Source: a virus. From it: a stretch of DNA of 64,000 bases. The notes beneath the pieces are model-generated. The model worked only from the letters and a program-made list of their open reading frames with translations, was not told the origin of the DNA and made no database searches. The stretch covers positions 1 through 64,000 of IMG/VR virus record IMGVR_UViG_3300043777_000173. One strand, given 5' to 3'. Positions within the stretch are counted from its first letter, which is position 1. Every line of letters starts with the position of its first letter. Below are positions 31,479-41,100 of this stretch, in pieces. A program made the position numbers and the translations under genes.

Positions 31479-34400
31479 GCTGGTACAGTTCACCTCTGCA
31501 ACCTTTGGACCCCGTTGTTCAAAGCCAAGTTCCTAAGCCACCGATTCGCTACATGCGGGATAACTTTCAGGGAACGGGGCAGAACTCCTACTTCCAGGCC
31601 CCCGCCCAAGATCAATCCATGTGGCAATCCTTGCTGAATGTCCAGCCAATTACACAAGGCATCCTCAATCAACGATGGGGATACGGGGCGTTTGTTAGCA
31701 ACCTAACTCTAACTCTGTCCAACGTTGCCATAGTTTCTATTAGCTCTCCTGGAACATTCATTCCAATTGCAGCGATGACGGTTGCCTCAACTGCCGGATT
31801 GATCCCCGGTCAGTCCATTACTATAGCCGGGAATAGCGATTCTTTCTTTAATGGCACGTTCACTATTCTAACTATTTCGAGTTCGACCACCCTGTCAATT
31901 ACGATCCCAGCGGTGTCTGCTGCCCATTCCGGAACCGGCGGCACTTTGTCCTTGAATGCCTCTATCACCGGCAATCGACTGTACAATTTTCAATCTGACA
32001 GTCGGGGCACTCGTGCAATCATTGCGGCGGGGCTTGCCGGAGTAGTCGCATATAATGAGAACGGTTCCATTTACAACGGCGATGTGTTCGCGCCTGTTGC
32101 TACCACAGGTATAATCCGTTCCATTACCTCGCGCAACTATCAGTATTTCTGTGACGGAGACAATGCCTTAAATCCATTAACTCATCTGACCGGCGACTCT
32201 CTTAAATGGAACGGCGCAACGACCGGCGGAGTTACGAACATCGGCATCTCCACAACCGATGTGACCACCAATAATGCCGGCGGCGGAACAACCGGAAATA
32301 CTTTAGGCCCAAATACCGGAACCACGGCCACAGATCAAGCGGATTTTTCCAACGCGTGGACTCGCCCGTCTGGTATTTTTTCCAATAGCCCGGCGGCGGC
32401 TGCCTACTCAACAGTTTCTGAGACTATTACCTCGACCTTCAATGTTATACAAGGCGGTCAGGTTTACACCGTTTCCAATATAAAAGCCCTCTCAGATAAT
32501 CTTCGGGCCATTACCTTTGGTTTTACTTCCGTTCCTAATCCAACCATCGCTGGGATTCAAGTTAGCTTAACTTACCAAGCCACATCCTTTGGAACTAACG
32601 CGAACTTAACCGCCGGGGCTACCCTCCTAGCTCAATTGGTTAAGAACGGCTCGGTGACCGGTGTAAGTCGCGGAGCAGGGCCCTTGATTCTGGATGGTAA
32701 TTCCCACACTGTCAATGCAGGCAGCGCAACTGATATTTGGGGTGGTTCGTTTGCTCCTTCTGATATCCTTAGTTCGATGTTTGGTTTTCAGTTTCAAGCC
32801 AATGGACTCTTCAACCAAACCGGAACATTACCTACCGGAACATACAACCCCGGCGTGACGGTGAATGTTTCTTACGTAACCATCACTGTATATCTTGGGG
32901 GCACTTCCGGATCAGCAACAACGAGCGGAAACGGAGTAGGTATCTTAAATGGAGTTGCTGGGGGTGCAATCAATCTTACCCTTGGGCGAATCTACTACCT
33001 GACCGCGAACAACTCGCTAACCGGGCATTATAGCGATCTGAGTACCGCATCGGCTAGCACCGGGAGTTGTACCAATAGCGAATTCAACCTATTGCTGGCA
33101 ACCTACAATGATCCGCAGGTAGACACCAAGTATGTGCTAGCTACACCGGATGGCGGGGACCCCAGCATCCTATACGAGGCCTCGGTTCTCGTTCCAGGTT
33201 TAACAATTGCTTCCTGGGCAATCAATGGCAGCAATCAAGTAACCTTTACAGGAACGTACACAGGCCCACAATATACTAATGGCGCGACCTTCGTGGTTGG
33301 CGGACTTAGTCATGGCAGTTATATGAACGGCCAGACCATGACCGTCACCGGATCATCGCCCACGACGGTTGTCGCTAGCTTCACCCACGGAGCAGATTCC
33401 GCAACAGAGATTGGAATTGCCGGAAACTATTCGTTCGCCATTCCAAACGGCGTCACGTATGTCATTGATAACACCACCGATCCTTTGCTGGTGTTAAACC
33501 AGCCCTTGTTATTCACAGACACCTCTGGCAATGAGTTTGGAGTAACCTTGAATAGTCCCCCGCCCGCCGGGAACCTTTTAATTAAACATCAGGGTCGCCT
33601 GTGGATGGCTGGAGTTCCAGGCGCGACCCACAGCGTGTTCTTCTCGAAGTCTGTGGTCGAGTTGACTCTGCCAAATGGTTTCATTGCCGGGAAGTACGAA
33701 GAAGCGTGGCCAGGCAGCAACTACTTTGATGTCTCCGACGGAGCTGAGTCCGTTTCTGGATTCCTATCTGATGGTACCACTTTGTATATTGGAACCCAGA
33801 ATCATATCCGTCGCCTATTGGGCAACAGCCCCACGACCTTTCAAGAACCCCAGATCGTTCACCCAGAGGTAGGGCTAATCAACCAGGAGGTCTGGCAGCT
33901 TACCTTCATGCAAGGAGCCCCCTCTGGTTCAATCTGGATGACTCCGGACTTCCGAGTAATTCAAAGTGACTTCAACACTTATGTGGATATCGGTACGCCG
34001 GTTCAGGACATCCTCAATGCCCTTCAACCAACCGCACCGGTCCTGGCCCATGCGGCCTTCGTTGCCGACGGCGAATATGAACTTTATATCTTAGCTGTTC
34101 CGTATCATCAATCAACCTATTGTGATACAGAGTTGGTGTTCGATCTTCGCACACGACAGTGGTTTGTATGGCAGCCAGCCGGAGGAAGTCTCTCGCTACT
34201 ATACAACGTAACTCAAGCCGCGATCCCGCAGTGGCTGTTCATTAATGGTACGGGAAATGCGATCAACATCTTCAGCTCGACGGCTACCACGGATGGTGGT
34301 ACAACCATTCCAGTCTCTGCAACGACAACTTGGATGCACCTCGGCGAGGCCACTCGACGCAAGATGCTGAATGAAATTCAGGTCTATGGCAACACCGCCA

Positions 34401-34630
34401 TGACCATGAGCGTGTACGGGTCGAACAATCTGGCGGACTTCACTAGCTCTCCGCGCCCGGTGGTTTACAACCGCGCCTTACAACAATCCCCATTCGGGAC
34501 TTGGAACCTTTATTTGACTGGTGACCGCACTCGGTATCGCTACTATCAATTCACCTTCAACGCCAACAATGGCCGAATCCCTTTCCTTGGATCGTACGCC
34601 ATCTCTGCAATCCCAATGGATGATCTCTGA
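31475..34630 (+). CDS. Large tail/hub-type virion protein, 1051 aa
   Basis: The N-terminal quarter is helical/polar; a long Thr/Gly/Ser-rich beta region follows; the C-terminal third has propeller-like repeats (HQGRLWMAGVPGATHSVFFS, GTTLYIGTQNHIRRL, FDLRTRQWFVWQPAGGS). This resembles tail-tubular-B/nozzle proteins of short-tailed phages that close the portal and guide ejection. Overlaps the nuclease gene (ATGA). Confidence 0.7.
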   Translation: MSWYSSPLQPLDPVVQSQVPKPPIRYMRDNFQGTGQNSYFQAPAQDQSMWQSLLNVQPITQGILNQRWGYGAFVSNLTLTLSNVAIVSISSPGTFIPIAAMTVASTAGLIPGQSITIAGNSDSFFNGTFTILTISSSTTLSITIPAVSAAHSGTGGTLSLNASITGNRLYNFQSDSRGTRAIIAAGLAGVVAYNENGSIYNGDVFAPVATTGIIRSITSRNYQYFCDGDNALNPLTHLTGDSLKWNGATTGGVTNIGISTTDVTTNNAGGGTTGNTLGPNTGTTATDQADFSNAWTRPSGIFSNSPAAAAYSTVSETITSTFNVIQGGQVYTVSNIKALSDNLRAITFGFTSVPNPTIAGIQVSLTYQATSFGTNANLTAGATLLAQLVKNGSVTGVSRGAGPLILDGNSHTVNAGSATDIWGGSFAPSDILSSMFGFQFQANGLFNQTGTLPTGTYNPGVTVNVSYVTITVYLGGTSGSATTSGNGVGILNGVAGGAINLTLGRIYYLTANNSLTGHYSDLSTASASTGSCTNSEFNLLLATYNDPQVDTKYVLATPDGGDPSILYEASVLVPGLTIASWAINGSNQVTFTGTYTGPQYTNGATFVVGGLSHGSYMNGQTMTVTGSSPTTVVASFTHGADSATEIGIAGNYSFAIPNGVTYVIDNTTDPLLVLNQPLLFTDTSGNEFGVTLNSPPPAGNLLIKHQGRLWMAGVPGATHSVFFSKSVVELTLPNGFIAGKYEEAWPGSNYFDVSDGAESVSGFLSDGTTLYIGTQNHIRRLLGNSPTTFQEPQIVHPEVGLINQEVWQLTFMQGAPSGSIWMTPDFRVIQSDFNTYVDIGTPVQDILNALQPTAPVLAHAAFVADGEYELYILAVPYHQSTYCDTELVFDLRTRQWFVWQPAGGSLSLLYNVTQAAIPQWLFINGTGNAINIFSSTATTDGGTTIPVSATTTWMHLGEATRRKMLNEIQVYGNTAMTMSVYGSNNLADFTSSPRPVVYNRALQQSPFGTWNLYLTGDRTRYRYYQFTFNANNGRIPFLGSYAISAIPMDDL

Positions 34631-35160
34631 TGCCTAGGATCGGCGCTCTTACCCTGGAGCAAGTTAACCTACAGGTTGATAAGTTAGACATCTTGCACGC
34701 CCAGGTTCAGGCTCTACAAGCCAAGGCGAACTTCGCGGCTCAACAGGTAGTTATTGCTGATCCAATCCATGCGCCCCAGACGACCAACAATGTTGCCTTC
34801 ACTTGGACTGGAAGTACCACCACTCTTAGCTGGCCCCAAGCTTTTGTCAAGGACAAGAACTGGAGTGCACAGACAACTATCCGACCGGTCATCAAGTCCT
34901 CAGCTCCTGGTCAGCAACATATCTGGACCATCCCTTCCGGGAGTCTCACCCTGAATGCCAGCACTTATTATTGGATGGGTTGGGACCCAGACGCCCAGAA
35001 GATGCGCGCCACCCCGGACGCCAGCAGCCTACACGGAGACTTAGACATCCTAATGCTATGCCAGATATTTACAGGAACAGCCGGGCAAACCGGAAGCGCC
35101 GGAGGAGGGGGCAGCACAGGGGGAGTGGACCTATCAGGGTCCCGATACAAGAACTTCTGA
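34630..35160 (+). CDS. Coiled-coil tail protein, 176 aa
   Basis: N-terminal coiled coil (LEQVNLQVDKLDILHAQVQA), then a beta domain (VAFTWTGSTTTLSWPQAFVK, YYWMGWDPDAQK) and a Gly-rich end. Organisation suggests a trimeric fibre or tail accessory protein. Coupled to its neighbours. Confidence 0.65.
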   Translation: MPRIGALTLEQVNLQVDKLDILHAQVQALQAKANFAAQQVVIADPIHAPQTTNNVAFTWTGSTTTLSWPQAFVKDKNWSAQTTIRPVIKSSAPGQQHIWTIPSGSLTLNASTYYWMGWDPDAQKMRATPDASSLHGDLDILMLCQIFTGTAGQTGSAGGGGSTGGVDLSGSRYKNF

Positions 35161-35363
35161 TGACAGACGATCAATTCAAACTTCATGTGGTGGACGCGCT
35201 CGCACGGGTCGAGACAAAAGTTACCGATCTCGTGGGCAACGGGCAACCCGGCAGGGTTACCAACCTAGAGGCAGCCGTCAAGAAGCTCCAACGATTCTCT
35301 TGGATAATCACCGGCGCGGTCCTCGCCGTTTCTGCAATCATTCATTTCGTATTCAAATATTAA
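35160..35363 (+). CDS. XhlA/holin-like protein, 67 aa
   Basis: ATG overlaps the previous stop. An N-terminal coiled coil with E/K heptads (VDALARVETKVTDLV, NLEAAVKKLQR) ends in one C-terminal membrane helix (FSWIITGAVLAVSAIIHFV). This is the layout of XhlA-type hemolysin/holin accessory proteins. A lysis or ejection membrane role is likely but unproven. Confidence 0.65.
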   Translation: MTDDQFKLHVVDALARVETKVTDLVGNGQPGRVTNLEAAVKKLQRFSWIITGAVLAVSAIIHFVFKY

Positions 35364-35371
35364 GGGGGAAC

Positions 35372-35707
35372 ATGCTAGAAAGAATCCGCCTCGCGACACC
35401 CGAGGAGATCAAAGAGATCGAACCAAACTCCAACCTGACTCCGATGAGTAAGGTCCTGGTTATGGGGGATATGAAGGCAGTGTGGCGCGTGGCTCACGAA
35501 CTAGACCCGGTTCACTTCAACGGAGCCCCAGTTCAGAAGATGTACAAGTTCCTGTGGGGAATTGAGAACATCATGGCAGGCTCGGGGGTCTCTGAGTACT
35601 TTTTTCAAACCCCCGCCGATGATCCTCAATATCATCGCATCCTCGAAGAACTCGGGGCCCAGAAGCTTTCCAAGCAGCCAGACTATAGGTGGCGCATCAA
35701 CCTCTAA
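35372..35707 (+). CDS. Hypothetical virion protein, 111 aa
   Basis: ATG preceded by GGGGGAA. Begins MLERIRLATPEEI and ends YHRILEELGAQ...DYRWRINL, an alpha/beta protein reminiscent of small acetyltransferase-like internal virion proteins of podoviruses. TAATG overlap with the next gene. Confidence 0.6.
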   Translation: MLERIRLATPEEIKEIEPNSNLTPMSKVLVMGDMKAVWRVAHELDPVHFNGAPVQKMYKFLWGIENIMAGSGVSEYFFQTPADDPQYHRILEELGAQKLSKQPDYRWRINL

Positions 35708-36240
35708 TGTCCACAACTACTAAAACGACCGGCTCCAATACCAGCAACCTGCAATTCAATCCAGCCGCTCAGGCGATGTATAATCAACTGATCGGCGGAG
35801 CTGGCGGGGTTCTGGGCGGCTATATGAATCAACCCTTCCAGGGTCCGTCCTACAACCTCGGAGCGGGACAAGCTCAGCGCGGGGCGCAGGGCGCTGGGCA
35901 GAATATCATGCAAGCCTTGAGTGGCAATCCTGGTCAAGCCGGCCAGGCTGGTCAGGGTTTCATGGGCGCTCAAAAGGCTGCTGGTGGCCGCGTCACCTCG
36001 AACATGAGTTCCCAAGCCAACCAGTCCAACATCATGCAGGCCTTCGGTCGGCAGATGGGCGCAATCGGCACAGGCATGAGCTTCAATCCCCAGCTTATTG
36101 GCAGCACCGGTTCGTTCTCACAAACCGGCAGCACCGGCGGCTTCGGGTCTTGGGGTATGCCACTTATCTCTGCAATCGGTGCCTCGGTGGCTGATTACTT
36201 CAAAGGGGGCGGTGGTGGTGGGGGCGGAGGGGGCGGTTAA
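35707..36240 (+). CDS. Gln/Gly-rich virion protein, copy 1
   Basis: 177 aa; begins MSTTTKTTGSNTSNLQFNP and is rich in Gly, Gln and Asn, ending in a Gly run. Residues ~130-155 (GTGMSFNPQLIGSTGSFSQT) match the next gene's GTGLSFSPQLMGQSGSFANT, so the pair arose by tandem duplication. Probably an internal or tail virion component. Confidence 0.65.
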   Translation: MSTTTKTTGSNTSNLQFNPAAQAMYNQLIGGAGGVLGGYMNQPFQGPSYNLGAGQAQRGAQGAGQNIMQALSGNPGQAGQAGQGFMGAQKAAGGRVTSNMSSQANQSNIMQAFGRQMGAIGTGMSFNPQLIGSTGSFSQTGSTGGFGSWGMPLISAIGASVADYFKGGGGGGGGGGG

Positions 36241-36950
36241 TGTCTACAACTAATAACACCACAGGCTCTAATCAAAGCTCGCTGACCTTCAATCCCCAAG
36301 CGCAGAGCCTCTACAACCAGTTTGTGGGGCAAGGCGGAGGGATTCTGTCTGGGTTCATGAACAGCCCGTTCAGCAACTCCTTCTATAACCAAGGCGCACA
36401 GATGACCCAGCAAGGTGCGGCTGCCGCTGGGGCTAACAACGTCGGGGCCAACAAACAGGCTGCGCTGACCGGCGGTTTAAACTCCAGTTGGCAAGGCGCG
36501 ACTGGCGCTCAAACCGGGCGAGCCAACCAAGCCATGACCTCGCAGGGTAATATCAACAACGTTCTACAGGCTTTGCAACGTCAGATGGGGGCGGCCGGAA
36601 CCGGCCTGTCCTTCTCGCCTCAGCTCATGGGTCAATCCGGAAGCTTCGCAAATACGTCCTCAATAGGTGGACTGGGAAGCTGGTTACCTCAAATGATTGC
36701 TAGCATGGCTGGTTCCCAAGCGATGTCCAGCATGAAAACCGCCCAGCCTCAAACAGGAACCTACACTGGTGGAAGTGTCAACGGCGTATCTGATCCAGCC
36801 TTGAACTCCCCCCAATACATGCCCGGTGGCGGGCCCACTATGCCTCCACCCTCACTGGCTGGTATGGGCTCTGGAGGTCTACAAGGTATGCTCGGTAGCA
36901 ACGCCTCCTCGATGAACCCCTACTACGCCAGCATGTTCATGCCTCAATAA
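36240..36950 (+). CDS. Gln/Gly-rich virion protein, copy 2
   Basis: 236 aa paralogue of the preceding gene; shares the N-terminal MSTTNNTTGSNQSSLTFNP and the central motif, with a longer Met/Gly/Pro-rich tail. Coupled start (TAATG). Confidence 0.65.
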   Translation: MSTTNNTTGSNQSSLTFNPQAQSLYNQFVGQGGGILSGFMNSPFSNSFYNQGAQMTQQGAAAAGANNVGANKQAALTGGLNSSWQGATGAQTGRANQAMTSQGNINNVLQALQRQMGAAGTGLSFSPQLMGQSGSFANTSSIGGLGSWLPQMIASMAGSQAMSSMKTAQPQTGTYTGGSVNGVSDPALNSPQYMPGGGPTMPPPSLAGMGSGGLQGMLGSNASSMNPYYASMFMPQ

Positions 36951-36951
36951 T

Positions 36952-38106
36952 ATGGCTGACAATCCGTTTCAATCCGCTCTTAATCCGCGCTCCCAAGGGG
37001 CTGGCCTCTGGGACCTCCGTATGATGTCCGCCGCCAACCGAATGGAAACCCCATTCGAGCGGGGGATGCGAGGACCTGGACACGGCGGGGTGTCGGGCAA
37101 TCCGATGTTCTCTGCTATGGCAGGGATGGCCAACGAGCCCGACTATAGCCAATTCACCTACGACCCGGTCATGCGGCAGCGAGCCATCGCTGCCGGTGTG
37201 TCCCCATTGGAGGCCAATCAAGTCCAGCAGAACGTCCTGCTTCCTAACTCGGGGTTCTTTGGACGGCACCCAAATTTATCTCGTGCTCTGGAAGGCGGGC
37301 TATTTGCTGCCGCCGCAACTCCAAGTAGCGGGGGAGTAGCCTCGGCGGGCGAGAACATCTCTCACGCAATCGAGGGAATGATTGGCGGGGAGCGGATGCG
37401 GCAGGGCCTCTATCGCCAGCAATTCGCTCGGCCCTTCGAGGCGGCTGGTGCGCTCGAACAACTCACCGACATGAAGCAGCGACGTGATCTTCAAGCCATG
37501 GAGATCGAACACATGCGGGCGGAGAACCAAAAACTCGGCCGCCCAGATCATGATATGCGCCCGATGGGTAATGCCGGGCCGCAAGACAAGTTCATCCCGA
37601 TCATCAACAACACGACCGGGCAGATGGAGAACCAACCCAATCCCAACTATGATCCTGCCTTGGTTCAACAGATGCATCGGCAAGCCGGAGCTGGGACGGA
37701 CTTTGATCGCTGGGTTGATATGAGGAACTCGGAGCGTAAGCAAGCAGGCAAGGCTCCCCTAAACTCCTCTGAGATCATCCAAGCTCGTGGTCAGTGGGGA
37801 GCCGCAGCCGCCGGACCTAGCCAAGCGGCCCGCAATCAAGTTAATGCACCTAAAATAGCCGCCGCCGGGCGAGAGAAATTCGTAAAAGACAATCAAGAAA
37901 AGCCCGGAGCGATTTGGGCCTTAGCGGATATCCATCCAGGGGACAATAACATCGGAGATAAATTAGGGAAATATTATGACACCAATATTGCCCCGTATGC
38001 CAATGCTCCCGAAGGCGGCGGTGGGCTCCAACCCGGCGCAGTCCAAGATGGCTACGTCTATCAAGGAGGCGATCCGGCCAATCAAGGTAGCTGGAAGAAA
38101 CAATGA
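36952..38106 (+). CDS. Internal virion/ejection protein, 384 aa
   Basis: Begins MADNPFQSALNPRSQGAGLW; central helical, charged stretch (DMKQRRDLQAMEIEHMRAE) likely a coiled coil; Gly/Asn-rich C-terminus. Position before the giant last structural gene matches the ejection-protein order in podoviruses. No catalytic motif seen. Overlaps next start (ATGA). Confidence 0.65.
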   Translation: MADNPFQSALNPRSQGAGLWDLRMMSAANRMETPFERGMRGPGHGGVSGNPMFSAMAGMANEPDYSQFTYDPVMRQRAIAAGVSPLEANQVQQNVLLPNSGFFGRHPNLSRALEGGLFAAAATPSSGGVASAGENISHAIEGMIGGERMRQGLYRQQFARPFEAAGALEQLTDMKQRRDLQAMEIEHMRAENQKLGRPDHDMRPMGNAGPQDKFIPIINNTTGQMENQPNPNYDPALVQQMHRQAGAGTDFDRWVDMRNSERKQAGKAPLNSSEIIQARGQWGAAAAGPSQAARNQVNAPKIAAAGREKFVKDNQEKPGAIWALADIHPGDNNIGDKLGKYYDTNIAPYANAPEGGGGLQPGAVQDGYVYQGGDPANQGSWKKQ

Positions 38107-41100
38107 GCGGACCCTGGGAACAATATCAAAAACCAACGGGGCCTTGGGATAAATACAAGGCCCCTGTTAGTTCTACGTCTGCTCCGCCCGTCAATCGCGG
38201 TCCGGCTTACGATGACCCGACCAAGTCCGCTTGGGCGACAGCGGGCAGCTTCGTCCCGGAAATGGCTACTCCTGCTCTGCGAATTGCAAATAAAGTTGCC
38301 CAAGTGCCCGTTCAAATGGGGGAATATGTTGGTGGTGCTTTAGGAACCATCACTGAGGCAATGACTGGCGGCGCGATTCAGCTTCTTCACCCAGAGCTTC
38401 AAACTACTCGACAACTCGAAACCGCCCATCCGATCCTCATGGGCGGGAGTCAAGCGATCGGAGAAGTGGCGGGAGACCTCGCCGGTAATCCAACCAATTG
38501 GCCTCTAATGGGTTCCGGGTCTGCCCGACCGCTTCTTCGTAAACTAATTACTCGCGGCTTTACCGCGTCCATGGCAAAGGGCACCTACGATTCGGTCCAG
38601 GAACTTTACAACAACTGGGACAAAATGTCTCCGAAAGATCGCGCGGAGCTCGGGACAAAGGCCGGTATTTCAGCAGCCATGACTGCCATAACCGCGAAGC
38701 ATTGGCACGAAGCTCCAGCTCCAGAAAATATCCCGATCGCCGCAAGTGGAAAAACCGAGTCGGAAATCAAAGCCCAGGTTTCTACCTCCTCGCCTAGAAC
38801 GGGGTTAGACAGCAAGCCCGAGTTAACCTACGATCAGATCAAAGCCCGGATCGCAGAGATCGAGGCGCGCACAGCAAAGCCAAAGGCTGCACCTGAACCT
38901 GCCAAGGTTACTCCCGCCGTCGAAGAGGCAGTCGCTTCCAACAAACGCATCGCTACATATATTGCTAAGACCGATGCGGTTCGCGCAGAAATCAAAGCCA
39001 AAGCCCAAGCTCCCGAAGCCACCCCGGTCGAAGCCGCAAAGCCTGAACCTCCCAAGGCCCCCACTCCTGAACAGGAGCTAGCCTCCCTTCGCGCCCAGCG
39101 TGCTCAAGAATTAACTGACCTCAAGGCCATGGTCGCCGAACGTCGCGCCCAAAACCCCGAGGTTGCAAAAGCTTTTGATACTCTGATTAATAAACCTGCT
39201 CCTCCAGAAGGAGCCACTCGTCTTGAAGTCAAGCAAGCGGAGATGAAGGCCAAGAATGATGTAATCAATTCTAAACAGGCCGAGGCCGAGCAGTTCATCC
39301 GCGAGCACCGCAGGCAGCAAGCTACCGAGGCAACTCGCCTCCAACAGGAGAACGATGCCCTCCGCAAAGCGTCCAGCAGTCCCGAAGTGGGGGGAGTACC
39401 AGCGACCCCCGAGGCCGCCAAGCCCGCAGCAGAACCCGTACCGCCCGCCAAAGAAGCCTCGCGATCAGGAGAACCCGTTCGTCCCGCCGCGCAGCCCGAG
39501 GTAGGAAGCGAACCCCGTTCTTTGCGAGGAGATTTGGGAGAACGCCCGCCTGCCGCCACCAAGCCCGCTCCTCGCGACTTCGCGAAGGAGATGGAAGTAT
39601 TCAAGCAGCGAGTTGACAAGTGGCAAGAAGATCATCCGGGTGTGGCTAAGAACCAAGCTCAACAGATTGTTGCGGAGCAGATGCGGAAGGAGCGTGGAGC
39701 GCTGGGCGGTAGCCCGGATGATCCCCAGGCTCGTCGCGAAGCGAAGATCAACGAGTGGTTGAACCAGTTGAAGGATGAGAAGACGCCTCCGTCGGTGCTG
39801 GACAATGCTTATAAGATGCTTGGGGCTTATGGCCTGAGTCATGATGACATTATTCAGAGGATGGCGGGTGGTGCAGACTTCGCGAAGTCCCCAATCGAGG
39901 AGCGCCTCGGCCCCAATCCCGAGCTAGACAAGAAGGCCGACTCGATGATCGGCGGGTTGATGAACACCGTGGATCGGACCATGGCCAAATACCCCGGAGC
40001 CGGGGTTGCCGGGGATGTTGAGAAGAATGAAATTCGCAACACCAGCAAAACCACGGAAGAATACATGGCTCGTATTCAAGCATTGGAAGAAGGGCGAGCC
40101 AAAGGAAACCCCTCGATTTCTGGGGTCAAGGACCCCGCGCAGGAGGAGCTTGATCGGATGTTCAAGCTCCGGGACGACCGTATTCGTGACAAGGAACGCG
40201 GCTCCTTGTCCTTCAAGCGTCTAACCGACGAGGAGCGCAAATCTGCGAATCCACTTCGGAGACTGGCGGATGCCCTTGATCGAGTCGCAGGTTTCATTGA
40301 GCATGGAAACATGTCGCCCGAGGAAGCCGCCCGTGAGCAGCAAGCCCGCAATATTATCCGTGGAGCTGCCGCCGAGAAAGCGCGTAGTCATCTGGAAGTA
40401 ATGGAAGCCCTTAAAGGAGCCATCGAGCGTCATGACTCGCCCACGAATGAGCGAGAGAATTTCATCCAGTTCATGGACGCCGGAGAAGGCAAGGAGGGGG
40501 CGAAGTTCCTGCGCCCCGAGGACCAGGCTCTCGCGAATGTCCTGCATGAGATGTTCGACGAGAAGTGGGAGAAGGTCAAGGAAGTTAAGGGCCTCGAAGG
40601 AGATGGGATCGAGAACTACCTAGCCCATATCTGGGAGAAGTCCGGTAAGGCCGGGCAGCTCCTGCAAGGCATTTTGACTGGCCGCAAGCCCTTGGAGGGC
40701 TCCGCCCGATTCCTCAAGAATCGTTTCTATCAGTACGCCTCGTCGGGTGTGGAGCACGGACTCAACCCGGTGACTTGGAATCCCATTCGCCTCCAACTCG
40801 CAGCCCTATTTGACACCGATCGCTTCCTGATGGCCCATGATATCAAGGACCAGTTCAAGGACGCCGGGCTCGTCCAATGGAAGAAACTCTCTGAGTATAA
40901 GGATGTTCCTCCGGGTTGGCAGCGCCTCGACGACAAGATATTCCAGCCGAAGATCGTGGGTGATGGGGCCCTCAAGGAATATGGAACATATTATGCTCCC
41001 GCCGAGGTAGCCAAGATATTCAATCGCTACCTCTCTCCCGGCCTCGGGGGCAACCCGGTGTTCCGGAACTTCCGGAACTATGGCAACACCTTGAACATGA

